From NCBI GenBank assembly GCA_964346275.1, contig CAYFUR010000065.1, positions 1 to 20,062 on the forward strand: a DNA stretch of 20,062 nucleotides, read 5' to 3'. Within the stretch, counting starts at the first letter, position 1, and each line of letters starts with the position of its first letter. A model generated the notes under the pieces. That model saw only the letters and a program-made list of their open reading frames with translations. It was not told where the DNA came from and searched no databases. Origin of the DNA: CAYFUR01 sp964346275. Lineage in GTDB: Bacteria; Sumerlaeota; Sumerlaeia; SLMS01. Positions 1 through 5,556 of this stretch are shown here, piece after piece. The position numbers and the translations under genes were made by a program.

Positions 1-59
1 TCCCCCGGCGGCTGCTCCCCCGCGCTTTCCCAAAATCGGGCTCCCCCCGCTTTGCCTTC

Positions 60-87
60 TTGACAATTCCGCCCCATGGGTTAGGCA
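60..87 (+). promoter_or_regulatory. possible promoter, -35 box only
   Basis: A perfect TTGACA hexamer lies at 60-65, about 60 bases before the lipoprotein gene. The expected -10 position holds only a poor match (TAGGCA at 82-87, spacing 16). The -35 is seen directly; the promoter assignment is inference. The rest of 1-124 shows no other gene. The start codon at 125 has AAGG just before it and AGGA further upstream. Confidence 0.25.
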
Positions 88-124
88 AGGGTCGTCTGTT
101 CGACTCTTCAGGAACGCTAAGGCC

Positions 125-2035
125 ATGAAACAAAATTTCAAAGCTGCTTTTTTTCTCAGCCTGTTCTCCCTCGTCCTCGCCGGTTGCGCTCATCGCGACG
201 GCAAGCAGGACGGCCCCTCGGAAACGCGCTTCGTCGTTCTGGGCGACAGCCAGCTCACCCACCAGGACACCTTCGCGCGCCTGGTCCACGAGGTAGAGCT
301 GATCAACCCGGAGTTCGTCGTCCAGGTGGGCGACATGATCGAGGGCTATAAATACGACGAGGACACGCTGCGCGAGGAATGGGCAATTTACGGCAAGCAG
401 ATCGAGCCGCTGACCATTCCCTTCCACCCCGTGCCCGGCAACCACGACGTCGTGACGCCGGTGATGCACGATCTCTATGGCGAGATCTGGGGCGAGGACC
501 GTTACTACTATTCCTTCGACAAGGGCCCCGTGCACGGCATCGTGCTGGACACCTACTGGCCCGGCGAGTTCCAGACCATCGGGCCGGAGCAGTTCGCCTG
601 GCTGAAAAAGGACCTGGAGCAGTACGCCGCGTCGGCCGGGGACGACCTGGAAAACCGCGCGATCTTTGTGTTCATGCACGCCCCGCTCTGGCGCTATGAT
701 CCGCTGGAGGAACCGGAAACCTACCAGAACTGGCTCAAGCTCCACGCCCTGCTGATGCAATATCCCGTCAAGCTGGTGGTGGGCGGGCACACCCATGAAT
801 ACGTGTGGCAGGAAATCAACGGCATCGACTATGTCGTGATCAACAGCTCGGGCAAGATGGCGGGCAAGGAACCCCGCGCGGGCTATATGCATATCATGCT
901 CCACGTGGCCGTGGAATCCCCCGGCGCCGTTTTCAAGCCGGCGGTGGTCCAGGCGGGGAGCGTGTTGCCCCTGGACACGGTGGACAGCCGCGACCGCCAG
1001 GAAAACGCCAGGTTGCGCATCGGCGAACGGACGCTGCGGATGGAAACGCCGCCGGGCGAGCCGCTCGACGAAACCATGACCGTGGAACTCGCCAACGAGC
1101 TGGACCAGCCGCGCACCTATGAACTCCGCTGGCAGCCCGTGCGCGGATCGGCCATGGAGATCGAGCCACGGGTGGCGTGGGTGGATGTGCCCGCGGAGGA
1201 AGCCCGCGAAGTCTCCTTCCGCCTGCGCGGGGCCGAGGCGCCCGGTTCCGATGATCCCCTTCCGTCGCTCCAGGTGAGCAGCACCCAGGAGCTGCGCAGC
1301 GGCTATGTCACCCGCGAATGGGAACAGCGATACCGCGCGGAAATCGAGGAAGCCGCCGGCGATCCGGAGGCCGTCCTGACCAACGTGCCGCTGGATATTC
1401 CGGTCAAGTTTGCCTCGGAATGGAACATCTTCATCCCGCCAAAAACGGCGGCCTATCCGCGCGAGGGGCGCATCGAAATCGACGGACGCCTCGCGGAATC
1501 CGCCTGGGACGACGCCGAACCCGTCACGGATTTCCAGGTCGCCGAGGGCGAACCCGCCGGCGTGGACACCCGCGTGCGGTTTCTCTACGACGCGGATTAC
1601 CTGTACGTCGGCGCGCGCATGGAGGAACCCAACCCCGCGGGCATGCAGGCCAACGCCCAGCCGCCGGTGGCGCTGACCTGGGCCGACGACGATTTCGAAC
1701 TGTTTCTCGATCCCGGCATGACCCAGGACGATTTCTATCGCCTGTTCCAGAATTACGCCGGGGTGCGTTTCAGCTCCAAGCCCCTTTATACGCCGGGCAA
1801 CCTGTTTGAAGCGGCCTATAACAGCGCGGTCGAAGTGGGCGAGGACTTCTGGTCGCTGGAAATGCGCATCCCCTGGTCCGACCTGGACGTGGAGGAGGCC
1901 CCGGAGCCGGGCGACCGCTGGGGGCTGAACATCTGGCGCAACCGCCAGCAAAGCATCGACCGCCGCCACCAATGGTCGCTCATGGCCAACTTCCCCTACG
2001 AGCCCAACAAATTCGGCGTGCTGCAGTTTGAGTGA
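125..2035 (+). CDS. lipoprotein metallophosphoesterase with C-terminal CBM9-like domain
   Basis: This is a predicted exported lipoprotein of 636 aa. The signal peptide ends in a lipobox, LAGC, with Cys21 as lipid anchor. Residues 35-260 form a calcineurin-like metallophosphoesterase with the expected metal motifs in order: GDSQ (40-43), GDMIEG (69-74), GNHD (105-108), His185 in MHAPLW and GHTH (221-224). The first motif has Gln where DxH is usual. Residues 270-430 look like a beta-rich linker. Residues 448-636 resemble the CBM9-like domain (IDGRLAESAW at 452-461, DDDFELFLDP at 521-530, WSLEMRIPW at 576-584). The family hydrolyses phosphomono- or diesters using two metal ions; the substrate here is unknown. 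The C-terminal domain suggests binding to a glycan at the cell surface or in the periplasm, which is inference. It sits 80 bp upstream of rpmF. Confidence 0.9.
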   Translation: MKQNFKAAFFLSLFSLVLAGCAHRDGKQDGPSETRFVVLGDSQLTHQDTFARLVHEVELINPEFVVQVGDMIEGYKYDEDTLREEWAIYGKQIEPLTIPFHPVPGNHDVVTPVMHDLYGEIWGEDRYYYSFDKGPVHGIVLDTYWPGEFQTIGPEQFAWLKKDLEQYAASAGDDLENRAIFVFMHAPLWRYDPLEEPETYQNWLKLHALLMQYPVKLVVGGHTHEYVWQEINGIDYVVINSSGKMAGKEPRAGYMHIMLHVAVESPGAVFKPAVVQAGSVLPLDTVDSRDRQENARLRIGERTLRMETPPGEPLDETMTVELANELDQPRTYELRWQPVRGSAMEIEPRVAWVDVPAEEAREVSFRLRGAEAPGSDDPLPSLQVSSTQELRSGYVTREWEQRYRAEIEEAAGDPEAVLTNVPLDIPVKFASEWNIFIPPKTAAYPREGRIEIDGRLAESAWDDAEPVTDFQVAEGEPAGVDTRVRFLYDADYLYVGARMEEPNPAGMQANAQPPVALTWADDDFELFLDPGMTQDDFYRLFQNYAGVRFSSKPLYTPGNLFEAAYNSAVEVGEDFWSLEMRIPWSDLDVEEAPEPGDRWGLNIWRNRQQSIDRRHQWSLMANFPYEPNKFGVLQFE

Positions 2036-2115
2036 GGGAGGGGCGGATTTCGGGCTTGACTCGGGCGGGGGGTTCTCCCACGCTCTCCCGGCTTGCAAAC
2101 TGGAGGTTACCGTAA

Positions 2116-2286
2116 ATGCCTGTTCCGAAAAGACGACATTGCCGCTCCCGTCAGGGCAAAGGCCGCGCTCATAAAAAGCTCTACGCCACGCAGACCGTGC
2201 CGTGTGAAAGCTGTGGCGCCCCCAAGCGCCGCCACCGCGTGTGCCAGAAATGCGGGACGTATAAAAAGGCCTCGGTGACCGAGTAA
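2116..2286 (+). CDS. rpmF: 50S ribosomal protein L32
   Basis: This 56-aa protein begins MPVPKRRHCRSRQGKGRAHK and is rich in Lys and Arg. It carries the L32 zinc ribbon: Cys30-x-x-Cys33 (CESCG) and Cys44-x-x-Cys47 (CQKCG). L32 is a structural protein of the large ribosomal subunit. A GGAGG ribosome-binding site at 2102-2106 lies 9 bases before the ATG. The gene precedes plsX, as in many bacteria, although the DUF177/YceD gene that often stands before rpmF is absent here. A TTGACT hexamer at 2056-2061 could be a -35 box, but no -10 is visible. An overlapping frame at 2093-2278 is a shadow of this gene. Confidence 0.97.
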   Translation: MPVPKRRHCRSRQGKGRAHKKLYATQTVPCESCGAPKRRHRVCQKCGTYKKASVTE

Positions 2287-2333
2287 CCACTCGGCCCGTG
2301 GCTCCGCGCCCCGCTTTTTCCTTGTTCTTTTTC

Positions 2334-2379
2334 GCGCCGCAAGGATGCTTGTCAAAAGCCTTTGCGGCGCAAAATTTTT
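2334..2379 (+). terminator. intrinsic terminator or attenuator between rpmF and plsX
   Basis: GCGCCGCAA at 2334-2342 pairs perfectly with TTGCGGCGC at 2362-2370. The stem can be extended by a GG/CC pair across a one-base bulge, and the loop is large. AAAATTTTT follows at 2371-2379. This is the layout of a Rho-independent terminator on the plus strand. Because rpmF and plsX are usually cotranscribed, it may be a partial terminator that sets a lower level of plsX. The hairpin and T-run are seen; the regulatory role is inference. Confidence 0.6.
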
Positions 2380-2408
2380 CCTATGACCGACGGATTTAGC
2401 CCATCGTG

Positions 2409-3453
2409 ATGCGCATTGCCGTGGACGCCATGGGCGGCGATTTGGGCCCCAGGCCTTGTGTCGAAGGGGCCGTCGCCGCCTGCCAGCGCTTTAACATCGA
2501 AGTCCTTCTGGTCGGCCGGGAACGCCACCTGAGCCGGCTCCTTTCGGCCAAGCGCAACCTCGACCGGCGCGTGACCATCGTCGACGCCGACGATGTGATC
2601 CGCATGACCGACAGCCCCCGCGAGTCCCTTCGCAAGAAGAACAGCTCGCTCGCCGTCGCCGTCAAACTCGTCAAATCCGGCGAGGCCCAGGGCGTCGTCT
2701 CCCCCGCCAACACCGGCGCCTTCCTGGCCCACGCGCAAATGAGCTGGCGCATCCTCGCGGGGATCAAAAAACCCGCCATCGCCACCCTGCTGCCCACCCA
2801 GCACGATCGCGTGGTGATCATCGATTCCGGCGCGGCGGTGGATTGCAAACCCCACCAGCTCGTGAACTTTGCGATCATGGGAAGCACCTACGCCCGGGAG
2901 GTGCTCGGCCGGATCAATCCCCGCGTCGGCCTGCTTTCCATCGGCGAGGAAGAATCAAAGGGAAACGAAGTCACGATCCAGGCGAACCAGCTTTTGAGAA
3001 AGACGGGTCTGAACTTTCTCGGCAACGCCGAGGGGCGGGATATCTTTACCGGCGATTTCGACGTGGTGGTGTGCGACGGTTTCGTGGGGAATATCGTGCT
3101 GAAATCCTCGGAGGGCCTGGCGCGGACGATTACGGATTTGCTCAAGCGCGAAGCCAAGAAATCCGCGGCCACCATGGTGGGCGGGGCGCTGATCATGCCG
3201 GCGATCCGCGCGCTGAAACGCCGCACGGATTCCGACGAAACGGGGGGCGCGCCGCTGCTGGGCGTCAACGGCGTGGCGATTATCTGCCACGGATCGTCCA
3301 ACGCCAAAGCGATCATGAACGGCCTGCGCGTGGCCGCGGAATCGGTGTCGCGCAACCTGGTCGGACAGTTGAAGGACGACCTGGACCGTTATCACGACGA
3401 AATGGAAAAACGGGGCATCTCCCACGATGTCGTCACCGGCGACAAGCCGCCCA
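2409..3453 (+). CDS. plsX: phosphate acyltransferase PlsX (3' end lost in assembly gap)
   Basis: PlsX makes acyl-phosphate from acyl-ACP and phosphate, the first step of phospholipid synthesis in the PlsX/PlsY pathway, at the inner face of the membrane. The protein begins MRIAVDAMGGDLGP, the PlsX signature start, and carries SPANTGAFLA, SIGEEESKGNE, GNAEGRDIFTGDFDVVVCDG and APLLGVNG. About 348 residues precede the N run. Known PlsX proteins have about 330-355, so little is missing, probably only the tail and stop. The ATG at 2409 follows a GTG at 2406. No Shine-Dalgarno sequence is visible, and a tiny leader frame (2383-2409) ends in TGATG across the start codon. It lies downstream of rpmF. 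Continuation of the frame through the N run is an artefact. Confidence 0.95.
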
Positions 3454-3553
3454 NNNNNNNNNNNNNNNNNNNNNNNNNNNNNNNNNNNNNNNNNNNNNNN
3501 NNNNNNNNNNNNNNNNNNNNNNNNNNNNNNNNNNNNNNNNNNNNNNNNNNNNN
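3454..3553. other. assembly gap of 100 N
   Basis: Exactly 100 N occur here, the usual placeholder for a scaffold gap of unknown length. It hides the plsX stop and anything that followed; fabH or other fatty-acid genes often lie there in other bacteria. The repeat-rich spacer begins 12 bases after the gap, so a repeat-induced assembly break is likely. Confidence 0.98.
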
Positions 3554-3608
3554 TTTTAAGGACGGGGCCACGGATTTCACGGATTGCAACGGATTGATCC
3601 GTTTTCCG

Positions 3609-3643
3609 AATCATTATCATCCTCCTACTCATCCTCATAATCG
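3609..3643. repeat. hexamer-period degenerate repeat, block B
   Basis: The block divides into units TCATTA, TCATCC, TCCTAC, TCATCC and TCATAA, a 6-nt period with a pyrimidine-rich plus strand. It is framed by GTTTTC (3601-3606) and GAAAAC (3643-3648), an inverted pair. It encodes nothing convincing. Confidence 0.5.
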
Positions 3644-3717
3644 AAAACAGGCAGGATTTCTTTTCTTAAAATGAGGAAACGAGACAATGAGAGGGCGGCA
3701 TCCCCCGCAAGATACGT

Positions 3718-3749
3718 CTTCTTCATCCTGCTCCTGATCCTATTCTTAA
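3718..3749. repeat. hexamer-period degenerate repeat, block C
   Basis: A second 6-nt-period tract of the same style as the block at 3609-3643. Its units read TTCTTC, ATCCTG, CTCCTG, ATCCTA and TTCTTA. The minus strand is purine-rich (AGGATCAGGAGCAGGAT). No coding sense is apparent. Confidence 0.45.
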
Positions 3750-3807
3750 CCCCCCACCCATTCCGTATATTCACACACAGACCTCCCAGGGGCCGAAACA
3801 CGCCCCC

Positions 3808-3836
3808 CTTCGTGCCCTTTGCGCCTTTGTGTTCAT
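3808..3836. repeat. nonamer-period degenerate repeat, block D
   Basis: Read on the minus strand the tract is GAACACAAA, GGCGCAAAG, GGCACGAAG, a 9-nt period. It directly abuts the T-tract of the pseudopilin terminator at 3837-3868. It resembles the CACAAAGRCACAAAGG type of intergenic repeat I recall from many environmental genomes; that resemblance is from memory. Confidence 0.5.
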
Positions 3837-3868
3837 AAAGCAAAACGAGGACGCCCGAAAGCGCCCTC
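3837..3868 (-). terminator. intrinsic terminator of the pseudopilin gene
   Basis: On the minus strand GAGGGCGC and GCGTCCTC form an 8-bp stem with one G-U pair and a 6-base loop (TTTCGG), followed by GTTTTGCTTT. It starts 43 bases past the pseudopilin stop codon. The right inverted-repeat end of the spacer element (3865-3898) lies between stop and terminator, inside the 3' untranslated part of the message. Confidence 0.6.
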
Positions 3869-3911
3869 ATCCGTGAATCTTCGTGATGCTCCGTGGCCTG
3901 ATGCCACCCGA

Positions 3912-4535
3912 TCAGGGATTGGCCGGCAGGTTGTCGTCATTCCGGTTGCCGGAGGAGCTGACCTGGGTGCGGATGATGTCGCCCTCGCTGATCGTGCCAT
4001 TTGTGGGATCGTATAGACGCGAGGGATTCCAGAGCCGGTCTGGGCCCACGCTCTGAAGACGCCAGTATCCGCTCCAGGCCAGCGCCTCGTCGCGGTAACG
4101 GTTCGCCAGGATGGGATAGGCGACGCGCTTGTCCATCATCTCGCGGATGTTTTCGTATCCATAGCGCCGCCAGATTTCGTCGGGGAAGTACGGCTCCTTG
4201 TCCCAGTTGCCGCCAAAGGGGCAGCGCAGATCGGCGGAGGAAAGATAGGCGACGGGGGTGCTCAGGTGGTCGGGGATATACCACCACTTGAGATCGGACC
4301 CGGCGAGGGGCGGCACGCCGCCGGCAAAGCCTTCCTTGAGCATGGTGGGATAATGGTTTTCATCGACGCGATAGGACTCGATGGCGGTGGCGGCCGAGCG
4401 CATGTCCGCATGGACGCGGGAGACCTTGGCGCGGGTTTGCGCTTCGAGGAAATTGGGCACGGCGATGGCCGCCAGGATGGCAATAATCGCGACCACGATG
4501 AGAAGCTCGATCAAAGTGAAACCAGAACGTCGCAT
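3912..4535 (-). CDS. GspG-like type II secretion / type IV pilin-like pseudopilin
   Basis: This 207-aa protein has a class III prepilin signal: MRRSG then FTLIELLIVVAIIAILAAIA, with cleavage expected after Gly5, Phe6 to be methylated and Glu at +5. A prepilin peptidase would process it, and the hydrophobic helix would pack in a pseudopilus core. YRVDENHYPT follows the helix. The C-terminal half, with SVGPDRLW and YDPTNGTISEGDII, recalls GspG-like proteins of Sumerlaeota- and Omnitrophota-type genomes (from memory). At 207 aa it is longer than classical GspG of about 140. The ATG at 4535 is chosen because the prepilin leader begins there; an upstream extension to 4613 adds only charged residues. 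No clear ribosome-binding site is visible. It stands alone, with no secretion ATPase or prepilin peptidase in the window. Confidence 0.85.
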   Translation of the reverse strand: MRRSGFTLIELLIVVAIIAILAAIAVPNFLEAQTRAKVSRVHADMRSAATAIESYRVDENHYPTMLKEGFAGGVPPLAGSDLKWWYIPDHLSTPVAYLSSADLRCPFGGNWDKEPYFPDEIWRRYGYENIREMMDKRVAYPILANRYRDEALAWSGYWRLQSVGPDRLWNPSRLYDPTNGTISEGDIIRTQVSSSGNRNDDNLPANP

Positions 4536-4757
4536 AAGAAAGTCTTTTGAGGGAGAAGTCGAATCTCTTTGAATTCGGGGCGGAAAGAACCACGCTTTGG
4601 AGCGCCCCGGCAATGCTTTTTAGGGCTCGAAACGGGTCTTGTGAAATTTTTTTTCAATCAACAAACCCGCTTCGCCCCAATGCCAGTTGTCATCAAAAGT
4701 CAATCTGCCCTTTCTCCCGGAGCCGCCTTTGTGCATCCCTCTTTCCAGGGGAACAGA
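4536..4757. promoter_or_regulatory. divergent intergenic region with GC hairpin
   Basis: About 220 bp separate two divergent genes and should hold promoters for both. CGGGGCG (4576-4582) pairs with CGCCCCG (4603-4609); AAAG and CTTT can pair inside. A short T-run follows on the plus strand at 4616-4621, and an 8-T tract lies near 4644-4652. No convincing -35/-10 pair was found for either gene. On the minus strand the hairpin would lie in the pseudopilin leader. Confidence 0.4.
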
Positions 4758-5516
4758 GTGAAAGCCTGGCCCATGCACCATCACGATTTTCTGACATTGC
4801 CGCTGGCGGATACGGGCATCGACGGCCTGATTCGCTGGCTGGTGGAGCCGGACCCGGGCTCGGTGGCGCCCCGCGCGGCGGCGTATCTGAACGCCCACAC
4901 GGCGAACCTGGCCCTGCGGCGGGAAAGCGAATTCGGCCCCCTGCTGCGGCGGATGGACATGGTTTATCCCGACGGCATGTCGGTGGTGCGCGTGGCGCGG
5001 CGCCGGGGCCTTCGCATCAGCGAGCGGGTCAGCGCGGGGGACTTTTTCCCGCGTTTTTGCTGGGCGGCGGCGTCGCGAGGACGGACCATCGCGCTGGTCG
5101 GCTCGGCGGAGGATGCGAACGCGGGCTGCGCGCGCCACCTGGAGGAATCGATCCCCGCACTGAAAATCCTCTTTCGTCATCATGGATTCTTCCAGCAGGA
5201 TTCGCCGCTGGAGCCGGGGGTTCTGGAAAGCCTGGAATCCGCGCGTCCCGATATCACGCTGGTGGGCATGGGCAGCCCGCGCCAGGAGGCGCTGGCGCTT
5301 CGTCTACGCGACGAACTGGCCCTGCCAACGGTGTGGTGTGTCGGCGCCTTGTTCGAGTATTACGCGCCTGGTCTCCGCCGGCATGCGCCACTCTGGATGC
5401 GCGAGTCAGGCCTGGAATGGGCTTTCCGGCTCAGCCAGGAGCCATTCCGGCTTGGAAGGCGCTATCTCCTGGGAAATGCGGAGTTTCTGCTGCGCACGCG
5501 CGGCATTCTGAAGTGA
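4758..5516 (+). CDS. WecG/TagA/CpsF family glycosyltransferase (GT26)
   Basis: GT26 enzymes transfer a sugar such as N-acetylmannosamine(uronate) or glucose from a UDP-sugar to a lipid-linked intermediate at the inner membrane, in synthesis of wall teichoic acid, enterobacterial common antigen or exopolysaccharide. Counted from the ATG at 4773, the family motifs are NAHTANLAL (40-48), YPDGMSVV (65-72, with Asp67 at the catalytic position), VGMGSPRQE (164-172), GALFEYY (191-197) and the C-terminal tail PLWMRESGLEW to RRYLLGN (206-235). The GTG at 4758 is preferred because AGGGG lies 6 bases before it; ATG 4773 has no such site and would give 247 aa. The frame is open further upstream, but that part is not GT26-like. 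It is the first gene of a plus-strand run. The actual sugar is unknown. Confidence 0.9.
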   Translation: MKAWPMHHHDFLTLPLADTGIDGLIRWLVEPDPGSVAPRAAAYLNAHTANLALRRESEFGPLLRRMDMVYPDGMSVVRVARRRGLRISERVSAGDFFPRFCWAAASRGRTIALVGSAEDANAGCARHLEESIPALKILFRHHGFFQQDSPLEPGVLESLESARPDITLVGMGSPRQEALALRLRDELALPTVWCVGALFEYYAPGLRRHAPLWMRESGLEWAFRLSQEPFRLGRRYLLGNAEFLLRTRGILK

Positions 5517-5556
5517 GAGGTTCTTTAGGCCCTTGCCGAACACATCGTCCTCCTCA

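Larger units (their letters stand above)
3566..3898. repeat. MITE-like spacer element with imperfect terminal inverted repeats
   Basis: The left end (3566-3598) reads GGCCACGGA and has three ACGGATT copies at 3570, 3579 and 3589. The right end (3865-3898), read on the minus strand, also begins GGCCACGGA and continues with TCACGAA and TCACGGATGA. The ends therefore form a perfect 9-bp inverted repeat inside a longer imperfect one of about 33 nt. No target-site duplication is visible, and no transposase or convincing open frame lies inside. The rest of 3554-3911 is AT-richer than its surroundings and holds the blocks listed separately. Similar CACGGATT repeats are, as I recall, scattered in intergenic DNA of many environmental bacteria. 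Confidence 0.55.

Noticed and set aside
2093..2278. 61-codon frame overlapping rpmF
   Set aside because: It is a shadow; the L32 frame has the Cys4 zinc ribbon, proper length and a GGAGG site.
3554..3674. continuation of the plsX frame beyond the N run
   Set aside because: The gap length is unknown, so frame across it is meaningless. The sequence after the gap is repeat DNA and PlsX is already near full length.
3554..3911. CRISPR array
   Set aside because: The repeats are degenerate, of period 6-10, with no constant repeat-spacer pattern and no cas gene.
4670..4700. sigma-54 promoter on the minus strand (TGGCATTGGGGCGAAGC)
   Set aside because: The GG to GC spacing is one base too long and the -24 element is imperfect.
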